The notes below the pieces were generated by a model. It was given only the letters and a program-made list of their open reading frames with translations, was not told the DNA's origin and ran no database searches. Shown one piece after another: positions 33,440 through 41,218 of a stretch of 62,738 nt of DNA (the stretch's first letter is position 1; every line of letters starts with the position of its first letter). The translations under genes and the position numbers were made by a program. Source of the stretch: Hymenobacter profundi (lineage in GTDB: Bacteria > Bacteroidota > Bacteroidia > Cytophagales > Hymenobacteraceae); contig NZ_JAHWGL010000020.1 in the NCBI RefSeq assembly GCF_019334315.1, forward strand, positions 1 through 62,738, written 5' to 3'.

Positions 33440-35473
33440 TTATTTCAACCGGACCTCCACCAGCATATCGTTCCTTAACGCTCGCTGTAGTACAACCTTA
33501 CCCTGTTGGACGACCTTTACCTGGAGCTTACCTCTTACTCTGCGAAGGTCAACATCAAAGGTCGTATTGAACGCTTTCACTTGGCTGATAGTCAGATGGT
33601 CCCACGTAGTTGGCAGGTTTGGGCGTAGGGTGAAGGAATTGAACCCCGTTGGTTCGAGGCCGAGTATGCCTTCGGTAAAGATTCGGCAGTATAAGGCGCT
33701 TTCGGCGGATAGGTGGGCCATGCCGTTTTCCGGCCAGGCTTCCACAGCATAGGGTACCCGAAAACCAGTTAGCCGCGTGGTGGAGTAGGACATTAAGCGC
33801 TCCAAAGCCCGATCTGCCGCGCCCGCCTTGAACGCTCCCCGAAACGCATACAGGCTTCCTCGGTCCCAAAACACTTGCGGGGAATTCGTCCCTGGTTTCC
33901 GTTCGGTCAGGACGCCGTTGGCCGACCACAATTTACCGAACAACGCATCCAGCGTGCCGGCTTTACGTTGGGTTAGGCCCACCACCAAGGGTAGGCAGAT
34001 CCAGCTCCTTAACGTCGTATTTTCTTTGTAGTATTTATACGTGTGCAGGCCTTCTATCTCCGCCCCAAAATGCTTCTCAATAGCCGTTGCTACTTGCTGC
34101 GCCCGTTGTTGATAGGTTGAGCTCAGGGCGGCAGGCTTCTGCATGGCTCTCACTAACCGAGCCGCTTGAATCAACGCCCCGTAGTATAAGGACGAGGTGG
34201 AAAGATTGGCTGAGCCAGAAGGAAAACGACCTTCCAACTCGTCGCTTTCCGACGCTACAATGCCCTCCGACGTGGTTCGTTTATGGCAGTAGTCCAAGCA
34301 CCACGTAATCAAGGGCCATAGCTCCTCAGCTTTTTTCTTATCGCCTGAGGCGAGCAGAAAGTGCGTGGCGCCAAACGCAATCATCGCCGCGTCGCCGCGG
34401 TCACGCTCTCCGAAGGGAAAGGTGACATCCATTTCAAACGAAGCCCAGATTTTGCCTCCGTCTTTGGGCAGGTTGCGCTGAAAGATGCGGTAGGCGTTCA
34501 TGGCGGCCTGTACGCCGGTTTGATACCCCAAATAGGGAAAGAAGGGGCCACTGTACTCGGCCTGGTCATTGGCCCAGATCCCGACGTAATAGTTGCCGCC
34601 GCCCGGCGAATGGACCAGCCCGTAGCGGGAGCGAAAAATGCTTTCTGCGGCCCGGATTTTGGAGAAATAGAACAAGGTGTTGATGACCTTGTCGGGCGAG
34701 TGCAGATGCAGATTGGTGGCGATGCTATCCAGGAACGTATCGCGGCTTCGCTCGATTGCAGCTACGGAGACGGGTGGCTCTGCTTCGTCGTTTAGCGTTG
34801 CGAGGAAGTAAATACCAAAGTCATACTGCTTTCCGGGTTGTAAGGTGACGCTGCGCTTGGCATCGGTGAAAACCCTGCGGTGGTACGTGCCGTGCCAGCC
34901 TGCCTCTTCTTGTTTGAGTTCAGTGGCTCCAATCCCTACCGTACGGGGCGTCTTGCCAGTGTTGAGCAAGGTCCACTTCTCCACCAAGCAGCGGTCTTGC
35001 ATCGAAGGAAAGAACGAACGAACCACGGTAAGGCCGTCTCGTTCCTTGAAATAAAAGCTGATTTTGCCGTTGATCCTGACGGAGTCTAACACCCCGGTTT
35101 CGTACTTTTTGTCCGCCAGCGTGAGGACGGGCAAGAGGTCATCGGAGTAGGTATCGCGTAGGTAGGCGCGGTATAGCGACTCGTTCGATTTGGTGTATTT
35201 GCGCAGTTGCGGAAAGAGAATGTCGCGGGTAATGTGCAGCTGCTTTTCCTTCGTGACCTCGTAGCGGATGATTCCGGAAACCTGCGTACCCGATAGTTCA
35301 ATATTGTCGTTGTGGGGAAGCCTCGTTTCACGGGTCAGGTCCCAGGTGATACCATTGTCTGCATTCGGGCGCCAGAATAGCTCCTTTTGGTGCTGAAAGT
35401 CTTGTGCCTGACTTTGGGTGACACTACCAACAGTTAAAATAAACAGGATGGCTCTATAGGCTTTCGTACTCAT
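33440..35473 (-). CDS. Exported six-hairpin glycosidase-like protein
   Basis: A 677-residue protein with a signal peptide (cleavage near SQAQD). The N-terminal 250 residues are beta-rich; residues about 260-560 look like an (alpha/alpha)6 toroid, with GGGNYYVGIWANDQAEYSGP, FPYLGYQTGVQAAMNAYRIF and ESDELEGRFPSGSANLSTSS as likely active-site segments; a C-terminal beta domain ends the protein. This is the plan of six-hairpin glycosidases such as GH78, GH95 or GH63 relatives, but I cannot assign a family. The CTACC/GGTAG words that saturate the region are sparse here (about three in 2 kb), so it may have been acquired. Start ATG 35473. Confidence 0.72.
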   Translation of the reverse strand: MSTKAYRAILFILTVGSVTQSQAQDFQHQKELFWRPNADNGITWDLTRETRLPHNDNIELSGTQVSGIIRYEVTKEKQLHITRDILFPQLRKYTKSNESLYRAYLRDTYSDDLLPVLTLADKKYETGVLDSVRINGKISFYFKERDGLTVVRSFFPSMQDRCLVEKWTLLNTGKTPRTVGIGATELKQEEAGWHGTYHRRVFTDAKRSVTLQPGKQYDFGIYFLATLNDEAEPPVSVAAIERSRDTFLDSIATNLHLHSPDKVINTLFYFSKIRAAESIFRSRYGLVHSPGGGNYYVGIWANDQAEYSGPFFPYLGYQTGVQAAMNAYRIFQRNLPKDGGKIWASFEMDVTFPFGERDRGDAAMIAFGATHFLLASGDKKKAEELWPLITWCLDYCHKRTTSEGIVASESDELEGRFPSGSANLSTSSLYYGALIQAARLVRAMQKPAALSSTYQQRAQQVATAIEKHFGAEIEGLHTYKYYKENTTLRSWICLPLVVGLTQRKAGTLDALFGKLWSANGVLTERKPGTNSPQVFWDRGSLYAFRGAFKAGAADRALERLMSYSTTRLTGFRVPYAVEAWPENGMAHLSAESALYCRIFTEGILGLEPTGFNSFTLRPNLPTTWDHLTISQVKAFNTTFDVDLRRVRGKLQVKVVQQGKVVLQRALRNDMLVEVRLK

Positions 35474-35660
35474 CAGATACGTTGTAGTAGGAAATGTCAT
35501 AAGGTGTTTGATTCTATATACTGCCTCAAGATACTGAGAGAACTTGTGCCGCTTAAAGCAGCACCTTAGCGAGTGCAGAATAGTATCCGACCGGTAACAG
35601 TGGCGGTGTAGGCGATTCGGCGGGTTTGCATACCCGTGTCAAGTCAACACTACTAAAAAT

Positions 35661-35705
35661 TAAAAAGCCCCGCCAGAAGCATAACGCTTCCGGCGGGGCT
35701 TTTTA
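35661..35705. terminator. Terminator of the ABC-F gene
   Basis: TAAAAAGCCCCGCCAGAAGC pairs with GCTTCCGGCGGGGCTTTTTA around a short loop. It lies just downstream of the leftward ABC-F gene and has T-tracts on both strands. The rest of the 35474-35719 gap contains no recognised feature. Confidence 0.87.
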
Positions 35706-35719
35706 ATAGCAGCAGATAA

Positions 35720-37630
35720 TTACATTTCCGCCAGCATTTCCCAACGGTCATTCAACTGAGCCAACTCCTTTTTCACCTGCTCAAATTTGAGGGTAGCGTC
35801 TTTTAGCTGGGCGGCGTTCTGGTAAATCTGCGGGTCGGCGAGTTGGGCTTCGTATTGCGCCAGCTCCTTTTCCCGCTCGTCAATTTTCTTCTCTACCTCG
35901 GCCAGCTCGCGCAGGGCTTTTTTCTGGTCGGGTGAAGGCGTTTTGGCGGGGGCGGCGTCGGCCTTCTTCTCCTCCTTGGGTAGGGGCTTGGGGGCCGAGG
36001 GCGAGGGTAGGCCGGCCTTTTTGGCCTCCTTCTCGCGGTCTTCCTGCCACTGCTCGTACTCGGCATAGGTGCCGGGGTACTCCTTCAGTTGGAAATCCTC
36101 TATGTACCAGATCTTGGTGGCCACGTTCTCCACGAAGAAACGGTCGTGGCTGATGACGATGAACGTACCCTCGAATTGGTCCAGGGCCTGAATCAGGATG
36201 TTCACCGACTGCATATCCAAGTGGTTGGTCGGTTCGTCGAGCAGCAGGAAGTTGGCTTCCGAAATCAGCGTTTTGGCCAGGGCCACGCGGCTTTTCTCGC
36301 CCCCACTCAACACCTTGATTTTCTTGAACACCTGGTCGCCAGTGAACAGGAAGGAGCCCAGCACCGTGCGCAGCTCCATTTCGTTGCGCTTGGAGCCGGC
36401 CTCAATCATCTCCTGCAAAATCTCGTTTTCGATGCGCAAGCTTTCCAACTGGTGCTGGGCATAGAAGGCCATAATCACGTTGTGACCGAGCTGGTGGTTG
36501 CCAGCGGTAGGCGCCTCTGTGCCGGCCACCAGGCGCATCAGGGTAGACTTACCCTTACCGTTGGCGCCAATCAGCGCGATTTTGTCGCCGCGCTCGATGT
36601 GCACGTTGGTGTCGCGGAAGATGGTTTTCTCGTCATACTTCTTGGTCACGTGCTCCATGCGCAGGATGTGGCGGCCGGGCTGCACCGAGAAGCGGAATGA
36701 GAAGTTGACCTTGGCCGCCTCGGGTGCTACGTCCTCAATGCGGTCCATCTTGTCCAAAGCCTTTTGGCGGCTTTGGGCCTGCTTGGCCTTGCTGGCTTTG
36801 GCTTTGAAACGCTCAATGAAGCGCTCTGCCTGCCGGATGGCAGCCTGCTGGTTTTCGAAAGCACCCTTCTGAATCTCGTTGCGCTCCTCCTTCTCTACCA
36901 TGTAGTAGGAGTAGTTGCCGGCGTAGGGCACCAGCTTGCCGCCCGTTACCTCTACCGTGGTATTGGTGGTGCGGTCCAGAAACTCACGGTCGTGCGATAC
37001 GATGATGACAGCGCCTTCGTAGCCGGCCAGGTAGTTCTCAATCCACTTGATAGAGGGTAGGTCCAAGTGGTTGGTGGGTTCGTCGAGCAGCAGCAGGGAG
37101 GGTTGTTGCAATAGGATTTTTGCCAGCATCACGCGCATGCGCCAGCCACCCGAGAACAGCTTCAGGGGCTTTTGCAGCTCCTCCGTTGTGAAGCCCAGAC
37201 CTTCCAGAATTTCCTCGGTGCGGGCCTGCATGGTGTAGCCGCCCAGCGCCTCGAAGCGCTCCTGCAAATCGGCTAGCTTATCTACCAGGTCGTCGGTGTA
37301 GTTGGTTTCAAATTCCAGCAGCGTCTCGTCGATCTGCTTCTGCAAAGCCAGCGCCTCGCCAAAGGCCTGCATGGCCACAATAAGGATAGGCTCGTGCGAG
37401 TCGTAGCTCAGCAAATCCTGGTTCAGGAAGCCCAGGGTCACTTCCTTGCCCATGCTGATGCTACCACCGTCGGGCTTGTACTCGCCCACCAGGATGCGCA
37501 ACAGCGTCGATTTGCCCTGCCCATTCAGCCCAATCAGGCCGATTTTGTCTTTGGGCTTAATGTGGAGGTTGGCCCCGTCGTAGAGCGTGCGCGAGCCGAA
37601 GTGAAAGTCTAAGTCGTTGATGGAAATCAT
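35720..37630 (-). CDS. ABC-F family ATPase
   Basis: A 636-residue cytoplasmic protein with two ABC domains: Walker A GLNGQGKST (about 34-42) and GANGKGKST (about 360), signatures LFSGGWRMR and LSGGEKSR, and Walker B LLLLDEPTNHLD in both halves. Between them lies the P-site tRNA interaction motif region (about 240-300), and a charged coiled coil closes the C-terminus (KALRELAEVEKKIDEREKEL). There are no membrane segments. ABC-F proteins act on the ribosome to relieve stalled or antibiotic-blocked states; the coiled-coil end is like Uup/YdiF. An exact -7 element lies 22 bases upstream. Confidence 0.95.
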   Translation of the reverse strand: MISINDLDFHFGSRTLYDGANLHIKPKDKIGLIGLNGQGKSTLLRILVGEYKPDGGSISMGKEVTLGFLNQDLLSYDSHEPILIVAMQAFGEALALQKQIDETLLEFETNYTDDLVDKLADLQERFEALGGYTMQARTEEILEGLGFTTEELQKPLKLFSGGWRMRVMLAKILLQQPSLLLLDEPTNHLDLPSIKWIENYLAGYEGAVIIVSHDREFLDRTTNTTVEVTGGKLVPYAGNYSYYMVEKEERNEIQKGAFENQQAAIRQAERFIERFKAKASKAKQAQSRQKALDKMDRIEDVAPEAAKVNFSFRFSVQPGRHILRMEHVTKKYDEKTIFRDTNVHIERGDKIALIGANGKGKSTLMRLVAGTEAPTAGNHQLGHNVIMAFYAQHQLESLRIENEILQEMIEAGSKRNEMELRTVLGSFLFTGDQVFKKIKVLSGGEKSRVALAKTLISEANFLLLDEPTNHLDMQSVNILIQALDQFEGTFIVISHDRFFVENVATKIWYIEDFQLKEYPGTYAEYEQWQEDREKEAKKAGLPSPSAPKPLPKEEKKADAAPAKTPSPDQKKALRELAEVEKKIDEREKELAQYEAQLADPQIYQNAAQLKDATLKFEQVKKELAQLNDRWEMLAEM

Positions 37631-37652
37631 TTCCTACTTTGCTGTAAGGGGG

Positions 37653-37660
37653 CAAAGGTA
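37653..37660 (-). promoter_or_regulatory. -7 element of the ABC-F gene
   Basis: TACCTTTG on the minus strand is an exact TAnnTTTG match, 22 bases before the ATG. It lies in the 79-base divergent region shared with the gene at 37710. Confidence 0.65.
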
Positions 37661-37709
37661 AGGAACTCTGCGCGCTAGTGTAAGCACTACCCTGTCAATC
37701 CATCAGCTA

Positions 37710-38081
37710 ATGCTAACTGAAACCTTTCTTTCCCGGCTCGAATATTCCCTGTCTGCGGCACTCCACAACTCGCGAGATACAAGTCTCCAACGTTACTGGT
37801 GCGATGGTATTCTAGAGGCAGAGCGAGAAGCTGACAATTCGCAGGAACAGGTAGTCAAAAGTCGAAAACTTACTCTGCGGGCGTGGATAGATGAGGGTAA
37901 ACGTAAAGGTGGTGGCTCGTCAGTTCAGAATCTCTACCGTTTAAGTTTATTCCTTGGTCCACAATCCTTCTTAGCGTATACACAAGGGCGCAGTTTGGAA
38001 ACCTGGGTAGTAGCTTCTCCCCCCGGTGATTGGTTGCTGATTGATCCAAAAAATCAGCTTATTGAGTTTCGGCTCCAATAA
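37710..38081 (+). CDS. Hypothetical protein
   Basis: A 123-residue soluble protein with a helical N-terminus (FLSRLEYSLSAALHNS), a basic middle (RKLTLRAWIDEGKRKGGG) and a beta-rich C-terminus (WVVASPPGDWLLIDPKNQLI). GC content and codon use are lower and less biased than in neighbours, which suggests a recently acquired or fast-evolving gene. It is divergent from the ABC-F gene and followed by a 400-base region with no larger gene. No family recognised. Confidence 0.6.
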   Translation: MLTETFLSRLEYSLSAALHNSRDTSLQRYWCDGILEAEREADNSQEQVVKSRKLTLRAWIDEGKRKGGGSSVQNLYRLSLFLGPQSFLAYTQGRSLETWVVASPPGDWLLIDPKNQLIEFRLQ

Positions 38082-38480
38082 ATACGTACGTTCTCAACGC
38101 TTGCATTAAACACTACAACGCTGAAAACTTCTGTTACGCTTTCGTGACTTAGCAGCTATTCTGAGGTTGTATACTTTACACAGCGCCGCTACCTTCGTCG
38201 TAACGTACGGTAAACACCTCGTCAACACGGTTGCCTATAAACGGCGCCCCCCCCGGCTGTTGGTAGCAACCGAGGGGTCAGGAAGTAGGTGCTCGAACAC
38301 CTAACTTCTATCGCAAATGGAAAAAGGTCGTACGGACTCGGATGAGTTGTACTTTGAGTGCAAGTTCCGAGTTACCAGCATCTTCCTAGTGAAGGTACTG
38401 GGAGCAATTGGCGGCGCTAGTGGAGCAGTCTAAAATGTCAACAAATATTGACGTTTGCTATACTGCATTACTCATCTCCC
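38082..38480. other. Intergenic region with hairpins and one small frame
   Basis: A 399-base gap. It holds CCCCGGCTGTTGGTAGCAAC paired through GGTTGC-like segments and CGAGGGG around 38247-38277, AAGTAGGTG-CTCGAA-CACCTAACTT at 38283-38307, and a 38-codon frame at 38317-38433. TATACTTTAC at 38170 is a poor match to a -7 element. Nothing matches a known RNA or mobile element. Confidence 0.45.
38317..38433 (+). CDS. Candidate small protein with Gly-rich hydrophobic tail
   Basis: An ATG frame of 38 codons encodes a charged N-terminus (MEKGRTDSDELYFECKFR) followed by a hydrophobic stretch VTSIFLVKVLGAIGGASGAV that ends the protein. This is the layout of a tail-anchored micropeptide or small toxin, but a chance frame cannot be excluded. 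A hairpin lies ten bases upstream of the ATG. No known family. Confidence 0.3.
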   Translation: MEKGRTDSDELYFECKFRVTSIFLVKVLGAIGGASGAV

Positions 38481-39995
38481 CTACTTCCCCGCATCCGCGC
38501 TGTTGCTCACAAACGCTACGCGCTTACTGTCCGGCGACCACGAGGGCGTGTTAATGGTGCCCTGCCCGCCGTAGAGGTAGGCAATGACCTTGGGCTCGCC
38601 GCCCGCGATGGGTAGCAGGCGCAGGTACACGTGCTTGTAGAACGGATGGTCGTTGGGAGACACTTCATCCTTTAGGAAGGAGACGAACACCAACCACTTG
38701 CCATCGGGGGAGACGTGCGGAAACCAGTCGTGGAAGTCGCCGTGGGTGACGGGCTGCTGGTCGGTACCATCGGCGCGCATCCGCCAGATTTGCATGGTGC
38801 CGGTGCGCACCGAGTTGAAGTAGATACAGCGGCCATCGGGGGTATACTCGGCGCCGTCGTCTAGGCCAGCAGCGGTGGTGAGGCGTACTTCTGGCCCGCC
38901 GGTGGCCGACACCCGGTAGATGTCGAAGTCCTTGTTCCGCTCGCCGGTGAACAGCAGGTACTGCTTGTCGGGCGACCAGCTGTGCAGGTAGGACGGCCCG
39001 CGGGGGGTGATTTGCCGAGGCGTGCCGCCGGTAGCGGGCACCGTGTACACAATGGAGCCTCCCAGTTTATCCACGCCACTGCTCAGCCCCAGCATAGTCC
39101 CGTCGAAGGAAAGCACGTGGTCGTTGTTGTTGTTCTTGACGTCGCCGGTGGGTAGCACGGTTGGCTTGCGAGCGGCCAAGTCGAAATTGTACATCAGCCC
39201 GTCGCTGTTGTAGACCAGGCTTTTACCGTTGGGGCGCCAGTTGGGCGCCTGCAACGATTTGGGCGAGGTATACACGATTTCGCGGTGGCCGTTGGCTACG
39301 TCCAGTAGCTCAATGTGGCTGCCCAGGTAGTCCCTATAGGGCGTAAGGCTGGCTGGTGCCGGAATGGCAATGCGCACGTCGCGGAACACGGCTTTCTCAA
39401 CCACCCCGGCGTTGTGCGACGTCACAAATAAGCCCACATACACGGCATCTCCCAGGGCCACATCCGTCACCTGCTGCACCGTGAAGGGCTGCCCGAACCG
39501 AGCCACGCGCATGGTGTAGGTAGTGCCGGTGCGCTCCAGTTGAATGACATCGGCCCCTGTGATGGTTGCCTGCGTTTCCGCGGTGGCGCTCCCCACTGTT
39601 TTGCGGAATTGTAGGGAAGTCAGCCCGTCGCCGTGCACGGCGGCGCTGATGTGAGGAGCATTGCCAGCGAGACTCTGGCGCACCATCCAGCCCAACTTGC
39701 GGTGCGGCTCTACCCCCTTTGGGGTTTCGAAGTTGGCGCGGGCGTACAGAATAAAGTCGCCAGTGAGCTTCTTGTACACGAACTGAAACTCGTTGTGGTC
39801 ACCCCAAATATTGGTGCCCGCACCCGTCACCTTATACTGTTGCGTGGCGGGCAGGTAGGTGGCACTGCCCGGTTTCACATTGGTGCCGATATCCTGGTGG
39901 TCCGTGAAAATGCCGAGGGTGGTTTGTGCGTGCACTGCCCCCTGAACGAGGACGAACAACAGCAGCAAGGCAGTTTTTTGAAGGAAAGAGCGCAT
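38481..39995 (-). CDS. Exported TolB-like beta-propeller protein
   Basis: A 504-residue protein with a signal peptide cleaved near VHAQT. Residues 25-215 form a concanavalin-like sandwich (GDFILYARANFETPKGVEPH, GWMVRQSL), and 240-500 form a six-bladed WD40-like propeller with PD40 repeats (APNWRPNGKSLVYNSDG, SPDKQYLLFTGERNKDFDIY, TPDGRCIYFNS, SPDGKWLVFVS, SPDSKRVAFVSN). Such proteins are often labelled TolB but are not part of a tol operon here. Probably periplasmic or surface-exposed; ligand unknown. Start ATG 39995. Confidence 0.87.
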   Translation of the reverse strand: MRSFLQKTALLLLFVLVQGAVHAQTTLGIFTDHQDIGTNVKPGSATYLPATQQYKVTGAGTNIWGDHNEFQFVYKKLTGDFILYARANFETPKGVEPHRKLGWMVRQSLAGNAPHISAAVHGDGLTSLQFRKTVGSATAETQATITGADVIQLERTGTTYTMRVARFGQPFTVQQVTDVALGDAVYVGLFVTSHNAGVVEKAVFRDVRIAIPAPASLTPYRDYLGSHIELLDVANGHREIVYTSPKSLQAPNWRPNGKSLVYNSDGLMYNFDLAARKPTVLPTGDVKNNNNDHVLSFDGTMLGLSSGVDKLGGSIVYTVPATGGTPRQITPRGPSYLHSWSPDKQYLLFTGERNKDFDIYRVSATGGPEVRLTTAAGLDDGAEYTPDGRCIYFNSVRTGTMQIWRMRADGTDQQPVTHGDFHDWFPHVSPDGKWLVFVSFLKDEVSPNDHPFYKHVYLRLLPIAGGEPKVIAYLYGGQGTINTPSWSPDSKRVAFVSNSADAGK

Positions 39996-40119
39996 AAAGG
40001 TGGGTAGGATGGACGTTAGCCTGATGGCAGAGCGGATACAGCTAAAGGTAACAGATTCACTGGCTACTACAGTGACTTTTCGCCGCGCCAACTCAAGCCT
40101 TTTTCAGAGCATCAGGCCG

Positions 40120-40127
40120 TATGTTTG
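40120..40127 (+). promoter_or_regulatory. -7 element of the acetyltransferase gene
   Basis: TATGTTTG is an exact TAnnTTTG match and is separated by only four bases from the ATG (TATGTTTGCCGCATG), predicting a leaderless mRNA. Confidence 0.6.
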
Positions 40128-40131
40128 CCGC

Positions 40132-40650
40132 ATGATTCCTACCCTCGTCCCCGCTACCCCCGCCGACATCCCCGAGCTGGAAGCCCTTGTTAACCAGGCC
40201 TACCGCGGCGAAGCTTCCCGCCAGGGCTGGACCACCGAGGCTGATTTGCTCGACGGTACCCGCGTGGATGCAGTCGAACTACGCCAACTACTGGCAACAC
40301 CCGGCGCCACTATCCTCACGGCCCGCGACGCAACCGGTACGCTGGTTGCCTGCGCCTACCTGCACGCGCAGCCGCCACGCCTGTACCTGGGCATGCTCTC
40401 GGTGCAGCCCACCTTGCAGGCGCAAGGGGTAGGAAAGCAACTATTACAAGCCGCCGAGCAACACGCCCGCCAGCACGGCTGCCACCTATTGAAAATCACC
40501 GTCATCAGCGACCGAACAGAACTGCTGGCCTGGTATGAGCGCCACGGCTACCAGCGTACCGGCGCTACAGAACCCTTCCCTACTGCTACCCGCTTTGGGG
40601 TACCGCGCAAGCCGTTGGTACTGCTAGTACTGGAGAAGCAGCTTGCGTAG
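40132..40650 (+). CDS. GNAT family N-acetyltransferase
   Basis: A 172-residue enzyme with the GNAT fold: LVPATPADIPELEALVNQAY at the N-terminus, a strand LYLGMLSVQPTLQAQGVGKQ (about 84-103) carrying the acetyl-CoA pyrophosphate loop Q-x-x-G-V-G-K, and YERHGYQRTG near 134-143. The substrate is not evident. ATG 40132 was chosen because it immediately follows a promoter element and precedes the conserved domain; the frame itself opens further upstream. Confidence 0.92.
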   Translation: MIPTLVPATPADIPELEALVNQAYRGEASRQGWTTEADLLDGTRVDAVELRQLLATPGATILTARDATGTLVACAYLHAQPPRLYLGMLSVQPTLQAQGVGKQLLQAAEQHARQHGCHLLKITVISDRTELLAWYERHGYQRTGATEPFPTATRFGVPRKPLVLLVLEKQLA

Positions 40651-40673
40651 CGTTTTGGCATTCGGGGACACCT

Positions 40674-40718
40674 CAAAAAGAAATGGCCCTGACGATTCGC
40701 CAGGGCCGTTTCTTTTTG
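40674..40718. terminator. Bidirectional terminator between convergent genes
   Basis: CAAAAAGAAATGGCCCTG pairs with CAGGGCCGTTTCTTTTTG (one wobble) around a nine-base loop, with T-tracts on both strands. It lies between the acetyltransferase gene and the leftward DUF3850 gene. Confidence 0.87.
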
Positions 40719-40735
40719 TAAGGTGCAAGGAAATA

Positions 40736-41068
40736 CTACCACAAGCTGGTATTGGTGATGCCGGGCGGCAACGGCGGATGCTCGGCAAAGCCCAGCACGC
40801 ACCAGCCGGCCTCTACCCCAAATGCACCACCATGTAGCACGTAGCTGATCCAGCGGGTGAGGACACGGCCGGTGTACTGCTCGCTTTCGGGCTCGAACTC
40901 GCGCAGTAGCACCGCGTCGCCTACCTGAAAGTTTCGGTCGTTTTGGCGTACGTCGAAGGGCTTGGTGCGGGCCTCCACGGCCGAGAAGCAGGAAGGCCAG
41001 ATTTTTAGCTCGTGTGTTTGGTGGGTAGCCGGTGCACCTTGAACGGGAAGAATTGCTATGGATGTCAT
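40736..41068 (-). CDS. DUF3850 domain protein (ASCH/PUA-like)
   Basis: A 110-residue soluble protein. HELKIWPSCFSAVEARTKPF (near 18-37) followed by DVRQNDRNFQVGDAVLLREF is the diagnostic pattern of DUF3850, a small RNA-binding-like PUA/ASCH fold often found in phages and accessory regions. Start ATG 41068; an upstream extension of the frame is unlikely. Function unknown. Confidence 0.85.
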   Translation of the reverse strand: MTSIAILPVQGAPATHQTHELKIWPSCFSAVEARTKPFDVRQNDRNFQVGDAVLLREFEPESEQYTGRVLTRWISYVLHGGAFGVEAGWCVLGFAEHPPLPPGITNTSLW

Positions 41069-41218
41069 GACGAAGAGTCGGTTTAAATGAGACAAGGGTT
41101 CCAATAGGAACCCATTCGGGCTCAAAAAGTAAGTGTAAGAGCCACGTATTCACCTAAATATAACATAGGCTTATCGAAATACGTGCAAACACCGACCCAA
41201 CTTGCCACCACCTCGCCC

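Noticed and set aside
38247..38307. Hairpins considered as a tRNA or riboswitch
   Set aside because: No T-arm or anticodon arrangement and no known riboswitch core could be traced; only two simple stem-loops are present.
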